64,000 nt of DNA from Saprospiraceae bacterium (GTDB lineage: Bacteria > Bacteroidota > Bacteroidia > Chitinophagales > Saprospiraceae), in NCBI GenBank assembly GCA_013214355.1, contig JABSSL010000008.1:73898-137897 (forward strand). Reading direction: 5' to 3'. Made by a program: the position numbers and the translations under genes. How positions within the stretch are numbered: position 1 is the stretch's first letter; each line of letters opens with the position of its first letter. Positions 57,201 through 64,000 of this stretch are shown piece after piece. A model generated the notes under the pieces. That model worked only from the letters and a program-made list of their open reading frames with translations, was not told the DNA's origin and did no database searches.

Positions 57201-60200
57201 TTCGTACAGTCAGTGGTGCAGTAGTTGCTTGATCGGCGATGAGGGCTCTTTGCTTATCTAATTCAACACAGTCGACCGCTGTTTTAAGTCCCCAATTTTG
57301 TAAGATGGAAGTTTTCGACAATAGCAGTACTGCAGCACTTTCTCTCAATATAAATTCGACTCGCTGGGCAGGATATTCAATATCAATAGGTAAAAAAGCC
57401 GCGCCTGTTTTAAGAATAGCCCAAAGACCGATCATCATATCAGGACTCCTGTCTAGGGCGATGGCCACGATTTGCCCTTCACCTACTCCTTGTTGCTGTA
57501 AGTAATGGGCTAATTGATTGACTCGAAGATCAAACTCCCGGTAGGAAAGCTCTTGGTCATCCCATGCAATAGCTGGAGCTTCAGAATTCCTATTTACCTG
57601 TGCTTCAAAAAGATCTACGATTGTTTTATCAGATGGAAAATTGGTCGGTTTTGGATTGAATTGAGCGATTAACTGCTTCTTTTCTGCGTCATCCAGTAAA
57701 GGGAGCATGCTGACCTGTTGCTGGCTATTCCGTACCACCGATCGCAATAAGTTTAGTAGATGGTTTTCCATCCTTTCGATGGTCGTCTCCGTAAATAGAG
57801 CGGAGCAATAGTTGATTCTAACCTCCAAGCCTTTGTCACTAGGTGTTAGTGTAAAGGTGAGGTCAAACATGGCCAGCTGATGATCAAAATCAATACCACT
57901 GACCTCCAGACCTTTGATCGTTATTTCATCAAGTGGCTGATTGTTATTCCAAGCAAACATAACCTGGAATAAAGGGGTAGTACTAGGATCTCGTTCTATA
58001 ACTATTCGTTCAACTACCTTCTCAAAGGGTAGTTGTTGATGGCTGTAAGCCTGTAAGGTGTTTTCTCGTACCTGCGCCAGTAAATGCTCAAATGGAGGCT
58101 CCCCCGATAAGTCAGTCCGTAGAACTATTGTATTAACAAAAAAACCAATTAGATCCTCCAATGCCGTCTGATCCCGATTAGCCACCGGAACGCCAAGCGC
58201 AATATCTGTCTGACTGCTGTAGCGATACAACAGTACTTTAAAGACAGCTAAAACCGTCATAAATAAAGTCGCATCATTAGTGTCAGCGAGAACCTGTAAT
58301 TTCTCTACCAGTTCCTTATCGACTAGGAATTGTCTTGTTTTTCCTTCATTCACGCGAATGGGAGGACGAGTAAAATCAGTGGGCAAGTTTAAAGGCGGCA
58401 AGCCAGATAACTGTGATTCCCACCATTCGAGTTCTTCTTGCAAATAATCCAGTGTCAGATACGTTCGCTGCCATTGTGCATAATCACCATATTGGATCGA
58501 CAAGGGCTTTCTATTGATAGCTTGGCCAGCGCAGTAATTTTCATAATTACTTACTAGCTCATCTATCAAAATTGCAGTAGACCAACCATCAGCAGCGATA
58601 TGGTGTATGACGATTAATAGTTGGAATTCATTGGGTCGCTCACTCATTAGATAAGCACGCAACATGTAGTCTTGTGTCAAATCAAAAGGACGCTGTATTT
58701 CTTGGGTCACCCAATTGGGCTCAGCTTTTTCAGCTTGAGGATTAGTAGCAGGGATAATGGTTAGCGACCAGTCCTTCGCGTCTATCACACGCTGATAAAC
58801 TTGACCTTCTTCATCAATATATACCGTGCGCAGAACTTCATGGCGATCAAGAATAGCTCGGATCGCCAACTCCAAAGCTTCTACGTCAACTTCCCCTGAT
58901 AGCCTAAGGTATTTCGGAATATGATAGGCCAAGCTTCCTTCAAATTGATCAATAAACCAAAGTCTTTCCTGTGCATAGGATAGTGGAGTCGATTTCACTC
59001 CTGTACTTTTCTCCACAGCAGGTAAAACCACATGATCAGCAAGCGTAGAAATATGCCTGACTAATTGGTCCACGGTGGGATGGTTAAAGATAGCTCTAAC
59101 CGACAGCTGAACTTGAAGTTCTTTGCGTATCGCTGCCACCAAGCGCATCGCCAATAGAGAATGGCCACCTAGCTCAAAGAAATCGTCAGACAATCCAACT
59201 TGCTCTACTACCAAAAGGCGTTCCCAGATATGGGCGATCGTTTTTTCGACAACGGTTTTAGGGGCTCTGTACTGCTTGCGATTTATCAACTTAGGATCCA
59301 GAGCGGGCAAGGCTTTTCGATCTACTTTATCATTGGCAGTCCGTGGCAATTGATCCAAGCTTATCCAAAAGACAGGAACCATATGGGCAGGTAGCTGCGC
59401 TATCAATTCTTCTTTTAAGTTCGACAGATCAAAACCTGGTCTGCTTACAACATAGGCTACTAATACGGTCTCCTCCTTCTGGTTGCGTTTTGCATCGACA
59501 ATACATTGTTGAACTTCCTTATGCTGGAGAATAGTTTGCTCAATTTCTCCCAATTCGACCCGATATCCCCTGACCTTGACCTGATTGTCTTTTCTACCCA
59601 GAAATTCAATTTTCCCATTGGGCAACCAACGGCCTAGATCTCCGGTGTCATATACCTTGGCTCCTTCTAAGAAAGGATCCGAAATGAAACGGTCAGCAGT
59701 TAATGCAGGGCGATTTAGATACCCTCTGGCCAAGCCTGCTCCCCCTAAGTAGATTTTTCCAATACAACCTGCTGGAACTGGACGTAGTCGGTCATCCAAA
59801 ACATAAGCTCTGGTATGCTGAATAGGATTCCCAATTGGTGGAGCCAGCGCCTGTTCTTGCTGGATATGGGTCAGATCATTCACCAACACCCCAACGGTTG
59901 TCTCCGTAGGGCCATAATGATTGAGTATCTTTTCTACAGTAAAATGAGTACGAATCTCGGCGATCAAATCCCAGCTAGAAGCTTCACCACCTAGCAGTAG
60001 ATTAGTAAAAGTTACTTTCTTTTGCCGGGCCGAAGGCATAAGCGAGCTCAATAAGGTAGGCGTAAACTTGATTAGATCTATAGTGCGATCTTGACAATAC
60101 TCGAAAAAAGCATGAGGATCTTCCAGCAGTTCCTTTTTAATGATGTCAATCGTACCTCCCAAGCAAAGGGCACTGAATACGGCAGTATTACCCAAATCTG

Positions 60201-63200
60201 TACTAATATCTGTAATGGAAGCATAATAGGCCCCTTCTCGCAGATTCGTGATAGCTTGGATACCTTGCACATAATTTATGATAGAATGGTGCTCAATCAA
60301 TACGCCTTTGGGTTGGCCCGTTGAGCCCGAAGTATAGATTACGTAAACCAGATCTTGTGGAGTAGTCTGTAAGGGTAAATTCTCATCGCAAGTTGGCAAG
60401 CTAGATAAGCGCTCTTCTACAAACGCTACTTTACCTTGATACTTTTCTTCGATTGCCTCGAAATGAATAGGATCCGTTAGCAGGGTCTTAAGCTTGGCAT
60501 CCCTTAGTATGTAGAGTTTTCGGTGGGAAGGGAAATTGATATCTATCGGAACGTAGGCGGCTCCGGCTTTCATCACCGCAAGCATAGCCACGGCAAGTAG
60601 ATCAGATCTATCCAATAGGATGCCTACTAGATCACCTGTACCTATGGCATGGGTTTCTTGCAGGTAGCTTGCCAACTGATTAGCTTTTGCATTAAGCGCT
60701 CCGTAGGTCAAAGCACTATCTCCACAAACTACGGCTAATTGATCAGGTTCCTTTGCGGCATAACGCTCGAATAAGGAAACTACCGTTTCCTTTTCATTAG
60801 TGGGACTAGGTTCTCCAAGATGAAGCAATGTCCCATAATCTGCCGCAGTTAGCAGCTTCAAGTCACTTACCAGTAGCTGTGGCCTAAGAAGTATTTGCTC
60901 AATAATCCGCCGAAAATGGGCTTTTATATCCTGAATATGGGCTTTATCTAGTAAGTCACTATTGTAATTGAATTCAATATTCAAGTGAGCGCCAGCATCC
61001 ACTGTGATCGTAAGGAGGTAGTTCGTACTACGTTGAGAACGAGAAGCACCGATACTTAGTCCGTTTTCTGTCTCCGCTTGCTGCTCGATCTGCTCAGGAT
61101 AATTTTCGAATACTAATATGCTATCAAACAGATCTCCCTTCAACCCTTGCCATCTCTGGATATCATTTAGGGAAGAATATTGATAATCTCTGGCTGAGGT
61201 GTGTCCCTTCTGCAATTGTTCTAACCAGTGCAGTACATTTGCCTTAGAAGGAATGGTAGTGACCAGGGGAATGGTATTGATATAAAGCCCCACTCTTTCC
61301 GTTGCATTCGACAAATCCGTTGGCCGGCCTGAGACGGTCACCCCAAAGCATACCTGCTCCTCGCTAGTATATCTGGATAATAAATAAGCCCATACCCCTT
61401 GTAATAGCGAATTAATGGTAATATGGTGCTGCCGAGAGAAGGCATGTACCTGCTCACTGAAATCTCCATTGAATCGAAGCCATTCCGTCTCTACGGCAAG
61501 GCCTCCCTTATTCCGCTCTACTCCATCCGGTACAAAGGGCAAAAGCGTTGGCTTCTCTAAACCCGCAAAGTAAGTGTTCCAGAAGGAGCGTTGCGTAGCT
61601 ATGTCTTTGAGATCAATGTATTTGATATAGTCCTGATATCGATCTACGGGGATCGCAGGCAATGCCAAACCCTTTTCCAGCTGATAATAGTTTTGCAATA
61701 CCTCATTCATCATGACGGGACTTGACCACCCATCGCAGATGATATGATGATGGGTCCAAACCAGTCGGTATTGCTCCTCACTCAACTGGAAAAGCGTAAA
61801 TCGCATTAGAGGTGGGCGCTCTAGGTCAAAAGGAGTAACTCGATCTGCTGTCAAAGAAGCAGTAATTGAGATTTCCTGTTCCTTTTCGGATAGTTTTCGG
61901 TAATCTACGATCTGAAAAGGAAGTTCTACGGTTGTAAATACTCCTTGTAGAGGTTGCTCAAAGTCTTCATGAAAAAAGGCGGTTCGCAAGGCAGTGTGAT
62001 TCTTCAGTAGGGCTTGTAGGGCCGCTTTTAGCAATGCTGGTTTTAAGTTCCAGAAATCGCAGATGAATTGATTGATGTAGACCCCAGCCTCAGATTTGAA
62101 TAGCTCATGAAACAACATACCTGCTTGCAAGGGACTTAGGGGATAAAGTGCTTCAGGTAATTCGGCACTTTCTTGTTTGACGATCAATTCTGCCAGGAAA
62201 CTACTCAGTTCCTGATGGGTAATCTGCCCCGAGAGTTCGTAGTCCGCAGGCGTCAAATGTGATTGGGTCTGAGCCTGGCAATGTACAATTATTGATTCTA
62301 GATTAGACAAGTAATCCTCGGCCAACCGCTGCACCTCTTTCCGCTCAAACAAATCAGCAGCATAGGACCAATCTACCACCAGGGCACCACCTTTAACGGC
62401 GCAGTTGACGGCGATTTTGGCTCCATCTTTATTCTGGAGACTTGACATAGCCCCTATGTTTTCTGTTGCTGGTGATACACCATCCAGTTGCAGGGTATGA
62501 TCCAGCTGCCCCAAGTAGTTGAAAGTTACATCCCAAGCTTGCCCTGTTGGCCAATCTTCGTCGGATCGTAAATACTTGAGTAAGCCGTATCCCAAACCTT
62601 TATTGGGAATACTCCTTAACTGTTCCTTGATCGTGATAATCTGAGTTTGGATATCTTGCTGGCCATCCTTAGACAATAAAACTGGATACAAGCTGGTAAA
62701 CCAACCCACTGTGGAAGAAATATCTATCGGCTTCCCCAACTGTTCTCGGCCATGGCCTTCTAAACCAATAACCAACTGTTTTCTTTTCGTCCAATTTGCG
62801 AGCGTTTCCAATAAAGCGCTTAAGAGTATATCATTGATCTCTGTATTGTAAGCCTGATGGATTTCCGTTAATAATGCTTTGGTAAGCGATGGCGTTAAGC
62901 TCAGCGAAAACTCAGCACTTGTTGATTCATCTGTTTGTGTTCGGGTATCAAGTGGTACATAAGCATTGATAATGGAACGCCAATATTCCTGTTCAGCCGT
63001 TATCATTTCCTCATTTGCCAGCCTAGTCAAATGTTCTACCCAGTAACGATAGGAAGCACTTTTCTCCCCAAGTGCCAGCGTCTTTTGCGCTTCTGCGGCA
63101 GATAGAAGTCGTTGGAAATCATGCAGAAGAATTCGCCAAGACAGGCCGTCTACTTGTAAGTGATGAATAGCAATGAAAAATCGATTATTGGATTCTTCCT

Positions 63201-64000
63201 GGGGGGTATGAAAGAGCACAAAGGCATTTAAGGGTCCTTCTTCGAGGGTAAAGCTTGCTTGCCAGCGCTGACATGCGTCTGTTAATGCTCCCTGCCAGTT
63301 GGAGGTGTCGGAGAGATCCTCCACTTGTAGCTGAGATTTGCTTGGACTATATGACTGCTTCCAATCTCCTTCTTCTTGCCAAAAGCGTGTTCGAAGAACA
63401 TCGTGTTGTACGATGAGCTGCTCCAGGATCTTTTGTAAGGTAGAAGGTGTGATGGCCTTATCGATTTCTAGTAGTACCGCTTGGTTGTAGTGATGGTCCT
63501 CTTCATATTGCTGCTCGAAAAACCAGTGTTGGATGGGAGATAAATCTAATTCTCCTTCTAATGCTATAGCGCTTTCTTCTGACTCCACGGCCTTTTCTAT
63601 GATGGGTACTAGATCTGCAATAGTTTGGCGTTCAAACATATCAGCTACCTGAAACAAATAGCCTTCCTGATGTGCTCTGCTGACCGCCTGAATACAGATA
63701 ATCGAGTCCCCTCCCAATTCAAAGAAGTTATCATGGATACCCACTGCCTCCAACCCCAATAGCTCTTTCCATATATTGCTGAGTGTTACTTCTAAGTCGG
63801 TAGTTGGTTTTCCACTACTAAGCTTCTGTTCCTGCTCTAGAGGATAATCTAGCAAGGCCTTCTTGTCGACCTTACCACTCACATTCACAGGAAGTTCTGC
63901 CATTTCCAACCAGAAGGCAGGCATCATATAAGCGGGAACCTGACGCTCGAGATAGGCACTTAATGCCGCTTTATCGAAAGTATCAACGGGGACTACAAAA
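51253..64000 (-). CDS. NRPS-D: synthetase with one partial and three full modules (5' end beyond the window)
   Basis: The frame is open to the right edge (codons from 63999, 4248 residues seen), so the start and any earlier modules are missing. It enters near the end of an A domain (A10 VSGKVDKK, residues 35-45). Next are T Ser99 and an E domain (150-575; HHLQVDGLSW). Module 2: D-accepting C from 620, A 1072-1560, T Ser1614. Module 3: C from 1677, A 2125-2610, T Ser2670. Module 4: C from 2733, A 3180-3665, T Ser3721, E 3770-4190 (HHLAVDGVSW). The C-terminal tail after LDAFF ends GIDILKF and should dock onto NRPS-C, which starts 4 bp downstream. T domains before E domains have GGDS, the others GGHS. 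Any lipid-starter C domain, MbtH protein or cluster promoter would lie upstream, outside the window. Confidence 0.96.
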   Translation of the reverse strand, partial: FVVPVDTFDKAALSAYLERQVPAYMMPAFWLEMAELPVNVSGKVDKKALLDYPLEQEQKLSSGKPTTDLEVTLSNIWKELLGLEAVGIHDNFFELGGDSIICIQAVSRAHQEGYLFQVADMFERQTIADLVPIIEKAVESEESAIALEGELDLSPIQHWFFEQQYEEDHHYNQAVLLEIDKAITPSTLQKILEQLIVQHDVLRTRFWQEEGDWKQSYSPSKSQLQVEDLSDTSNWQGALTDACQRWQASFTLEEGPLNAFVLFHTPQEESNNRFFIAIHHLQVDGLSWRILLHDFQRLLSAAEAQKTLALGEKSASYRYWVEHLTRLANEEMITAEQEYWRSIINAYVPLDTRTQTDESTSAEFSLSLTPSLTKALLTEIHQAYNTEINDILLSALLETLANWTKRKQLVIGLEGHGREQLGKPIDISSTVGWFTSLYPVLLSKDGQQDIQTQIITIKEQLRSIPNKGLGYGLLKYLRSDEDWPTGQAWDVTFNYLGQLDHTLQLDGVSPATENIGAMSSLQNKDGAKIAVNCAVKGGALVVDWSYAADLFERKEVQRLAEDYLSNLESIIVHCQAQTQSHLTPADYELSGQITHQELSSFLAELIVKQESAELPEALYPLSPLQAGMLFHELFKSEAGVYINQFICDFWNLKPALLKAALQALLKNHTALRTAFFHEDFEQPLQGVFTTVELPFQIVDYRKLSEKEQEISITASLTADRVTPFDLERPPLMRFTLFQLSEEQYRLVWTHHHIICDGWSSPVMMNEVLQNYYQLEKGLALPAIPVDRYQDYIKYIDLKDIATQRSFWNTYFAGLEKPTLLPFVPDGVERNKGGLAVETEWLRFNGDFSEQVHAFSRQHHITINSLLQGVWAYLLSRYTSEEQVCFGVTVSGRPTDLSNATERVGLYINTIPLVTTIPSKANVLHWLEQLQKGHTSARDYQYSSLNDIQRWQGLKGDLFDSILVFENYPEQIEQQAETENGLSIGASRSQRSTNYLLTITVDAGAHLNIEFNYNSDLLDKAHIQDIKAHFRRIIEQILLRPQLLVSDLKLLTAADYGTLLHLGEPSPTNEKETVVSLFERYAAKEPDQLAVVCGDSALTYGALNAKANQLASYLQETHAIGTGDLVGILLDRSDLLAVAMLAVMKAGAAYVPIDINFPSHRKLYILRDAKLKTLLTDPIHFEAIEEKYQGKVAFVEERLSSLPTCDENLPLQTTPQDLVYVIYTSGSTGQPKGVLIEHHSIINYVQGIQAITNLREGAYYASITDISTDLGNTAVFSALCLGGTIDIIKKELLEDPHAFFEYCQDRTIDLIKFTPTLLSSLMPSARQKKVTFTNLLLGGEASSWDLIAEIRTHFTVEKILNHYGPTETTVGVLVNDLTHIQQEQALAPPIGNPIQHTRAYVLDDRLRPVPAGCIGKIYLGGAGLARGYLNRPALTADRFISDPFLEGAKVYDTGDLGRWLPNGKIEFLGRKDNQVKVRGYRVELGEIEQTILQHKEVQQCIVDAKRNQKEETVLVAYVVSRPGFDLSNLKEELIAQLPAHMVPVFWISLDQLPRTANDKVDRKALPALDPKLINRKQYRAPKTVVEKTIAHIWERLLVVEQVGLSDDFFELGGHSLLAMRLVAAIRKELQVQLSVRAIFNHPTVDQLVRHISTLADHVVLPAVEKSTGVKSTPLSYAQERLWFIDQFEGSLAYHIPKYLRLSGEVDVEALELAIRAILDRHEVLRTVYIDEEGQVYQRVIDAKDWSLTIIPATNPQAEKAEPNWVTQEIQRPFDLTQDYMLRAYLMSERPNEFQLLIVIHHIAADGWSTAILIDELVSNYENYCAGQAINRKPLSIQYGDYAQWQRTYLTLDYLQEELEWWESQLSGLPPLNLPTDFTRPPIRVNEGKTRQFLVDKELVEKLQVLADTNDATLFMTVLAVFKVLLYRYSSQTDIALGVPVANRDQTALEDLIGFFVNTIVLRTDLSGEPPFEHLLAQVRENTLQAYSHQQLPFEKVVERIVIERDPSTTPLFQVMFAWNNNQPLDEITIKGLEVSGIDFDHQLAMFDLTFTLTPSDKGLEVRINYCSALFTETTIERMENHLLNLLRSVVRNSQQQVSMLPLLDDAEKKQLIAQFNPKPTNFPSDKTIVDLFEAQVNRNSEAPAIAWDDQELSYREFDLRVNQLAHYLQQQGVGEGQIVAIALDRSPDMMIGLWAILKTGAAFLPIDIEYPAQRVEFILRESAAVLLLSKTSILQNWGLKTAVDCVELDKQRALIADQATTAPLTVRNPKQLAYVLYTSGSTGKPKACTVSHRNLVNHNHWMWQEFGFAAGERILQRTTYIFDASVWELSMPLCYGACLQLCTREEAYDAEAIASLIKEHKISSIQFVPSILETLVNHLEVNDSLQLPSLKRVFCGGAALSTSLVKRFHKHLDSKLFNLYGPSEATIDVCYKAVTTDLVEQATIPIGKPIANCRLYVLDQNLQLQACGIPGELYVAGVPVGKGYLNQPDLSAERFVDDPFYEGQMCYKTGDLAKWSENGDLIYLGRMDDQVKIRGLRIELGEIEQLLQTSEALQEAAVLVEVDDRGEPHLLAYYTAVAEVSSKELETFLLAQLPTYMIPRLWMQLERMPLKLNGKIDRQSLPRFETFGEGNKASKAPQTETEETLMSIWKSLLQVDTLSIEDDFFRLGGHSLMAVRLCSLIKKEVGVHPSVKDIFAYNTIATLAEYLDTLEIKSLVPNIAKVDPSTGSLPLSFAQERLWFIDQLEGTQHYHIPTILRLSGQLDLAALEYAFSSLIGRHEILKTVYRQAEGKASQRIVSARDWAISQIDPMDRPLEEVIQEELSHAFDLETELPIRVSLIQESSLTYLLLINLHHIAADGWSMGILIRELVEGYSAQLENRTATWPTLNLQYHDYAAWQKEYLTEEVMSDKLDWWASRLQDLSPLELPTDFSRPSIQSTRGGKCSFEVGADIKKALEQLTRKTGATAFITLLTAFKACLYRYTGQQDIVIGTPVANRNDKDLEGLIGFFVNTIVLRTQWDGNPRFIDLLEQIKTGTISALSHQDVPFEKVVERLDPKRDLSRSPLFQVMFIYDNLPPQEVIELPELELSTVDLPQRYTKFDLTCTVAETQDSIRIDLEFCKDLFSEETILRMGQHLTQLLTDAFLNPQKRLSQLDLMSAEEQDQVIEQFNHTSKIYPKDQSLVDLFVQQVKRAPTAIATIFREQSMTYEELDQRSNCFAQQLMERGVGKGDLVALFLDRSLEMMVALWGILKAGGAYVPIDPEYPQDRVSYILADTRCRLIISDEYNIPKISKISSPSRTIININAINSHVKSCALPEVSIDSSSAAYVIYTSGSTGRPKGVVNEHAGVVNRLCWAQDYFDLGDQDTILQKTTYSFDVSVWELFWPSLVGARLLIAEPGGHKDPQYLLETIEKHEVTTIHFVPSMLEAFLTDIEPGTCKSLQRVICSGEALRWNQVKLYRTQLGNTPLFNLYGPTEAAIDVTAWAVPAEEVLPYSVPIGSPVSNTQMYVLDKYLQPVPVGVPGELHIGGVQVAKGYLNRPLLTSEKFITNPFEKDTVLYKTGDVAKWLPDGNLLYLGRNDHQVKIRGFRIELGEIERALENSEWIRSCVVVAKATEEEHQRLIAYVVPQQGFSEKLIEQELKEKLPEYMVPALWVSMEELPLNANGKIDRTALPAPDWESRAIHSFVPPSTQTEKDLVIIWQDLLGLEKLGIHDNFFRAGGDSIVSIQVVSRARRLQYHLKPQDIFKYQTIAELAHYLETAQSQNLQAEQGLLTGELGLLPIQYNFFETQHEVLDHYNQALLLQIEKSLDVAKLAQAINLLSQRHDALRLSYKKEMGGWKQFYSDQAFELKQASLDHFSEASFPEQLASLCNHYQQQLKVTEGQLAQFVLIKTPSEQVHDRLLIVIHHLAVDGVSWRILLEDLHDLLTRAQEDVSFDKATSYRQWQLALEKYAATEITSQTKAYWAASLDHFQGLPMDFTATKAVRYQDLAHLELSLDPKLTAALTGTVHQAYNTIINDLLLCALGKAIGTWAKQNTVMIGLEGHGRETLSSDLDVSRTMGWFTSLFPASLQLDWTLPIGELIKGTKEQLRQIPDNGLSYGLLRFLHPDEQTRARYNAHQPWDILFNYLGQLDHVMQQDGPLSPATEPAGTPVNARNKVGAKMAINGSISDGKLQLTWSYASTLYQEHTITTLANSFKEYLTDIIHHCIQKEDMEKTPSDFSLQSKVSLEELDAFFQEEEPASGIDILKF
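51370..55830 (-). other. NRPS module 4: C-A(Ser)-T-E, giving D-Ser
   Basis: Code read as DVWHISLIDK, one conservative change from the Ser code DVWHLSLIDK. T serine codon at 52837-52839 in AGGDSIV. E domain follows. Confidence 0.87.
55870..59000 (-). other. NRPS module 3: C-A(Gln)-T
   Basis: Code read as DAWQFGLIDK, which I recall as identical to the Gln code of the tyrocidine synthetase. T serine codon at 55990-55992 in LGGHSLM. Confidence 0.86.
59040..62155 (-). other. NRPS module 2: D-accepting C-A(Asp)-T
   Basis: Code read as DLTKLGHVGK, matching the Asp type DLTKVGHIGK. The A10 motif reads NDKVDRK rather than NGKVDRK. The domain shares the ITDISTDLGNTAVF segment with module 15. T serine codon at 59158-59160. 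Confidence 0.83.
62160..63999 (-). other. NRPS module 1 (partial): A fragment-T-E
   Basis: Only the tail of the A domain is inside the window, so the substrate cannot be read. T serine codon at 63703-63705 (GGDSI); the E domain with HHLQVDGLSW predicts a D-residue, matching the YPLSPLQAGMLFH-type C domain that follows. Confidence 0.85.

Noticed and set aside
8791-64000. Periodic repeats about 3.1 kb apart across the window
   Set aside because: They are explained by homologous C-A-T modules and not by tandem DNA repeats, CRISPR or transposons.
51253-64000. Calcium-dependent lipopeptide (DxDG) class
   Set aside because: The Asp-Gln-Ser-Asn and terminal Asp order does not contain an Asp-X-Asp-Gly block, and no Gly code was found.

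Overview
The window is almost entirely one giant nonribosomal peptide synthetase (NRPS) locus, and every supported gene is on the minus strand, so transcription runs from high to low coordinates. A Bacteroidota host is suggested by weak or absent Shine-Dalgarno signals, one good TTG-N18-TAnnTTTG Bacteroidota-type promoter (7365-7396), an AT-leaning base composition, and the look of the accessory proteins. A Saprospiria/Chitinophagia-like host is a guess only.

Layout in transcription order. NRPS-D (51253-64000) is cut by the window edge inside an adenylation (A) domain and carries one partial and three full modules. NRPS-C (37071-51248) has four modules. A JmjC/cupin_8-type Fe(II)/2-oxoglutarate hydroxylase (36094-37011) follows. 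NRPS-B (19178-35950) has four modules, one with an FkbM-type methyltransferase inserted in its A domain. NRPS-A (8791-19161) has three modules and the terminal thioesterase. Then come a 93-aa protein of unknown function (8394-8675), a structured intergenic element (8297-8370), a type II thioesterase (7549-8280), a serine hydrolase fused to a cyclic-peptide-type ABC exporter (4232-7294), a GT1 glycosyltransferase (2920-4176), a broken GT4-like glycosyltransferase (1763-2853), and a FOXRED2-like flavoprotein cut by the left edge (1-1578).

The assembly line has 15 carrier (T) domains, five epimerases (E), 14 complete A domains and one TE. Reading the ten-residue A-domain codes by eye gives a provisional order: ...D-Xaa1 - Asp2 - Gln3 - D-Ser4 - Asn5 - Xaa6 - Xaa7 - D-Tyr8 - D-basic9 - Ser10 - methyl-Xaa11 - D-Asn12 - Ser-like13 - Xaa14 - Asp15 - TE. 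All five E domains are followed by a condensation (C) domain of the YPLSPLQ type that accepts D-residues, and every other C domain is of the PLSFAQERLWF (L-accepting) type, so the stereochemical reading is internally consistent. TubC-like N-terminal docking domains and acidic C-terminal tails on adjacent proteins support the order D-C-B-A. The first module or modules, including any lipid-starter C domain, lie outside the window.

The most interesting points are the periplasmic S12-type serine hydrolase fused to the exporter (the architecture of D-residue-specific maturation or self-resistance peptidases), the interrupted A domain with an FkbM methyltransferase, the glycosyltransferase pair with one member decayed, the small unknown protein, and the multi-stem element in front of the type II thioesterase. 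Intergenic gaps are all below 300 bp. No tRNA, rRNA, CRISPR or insertion sequence was seen.
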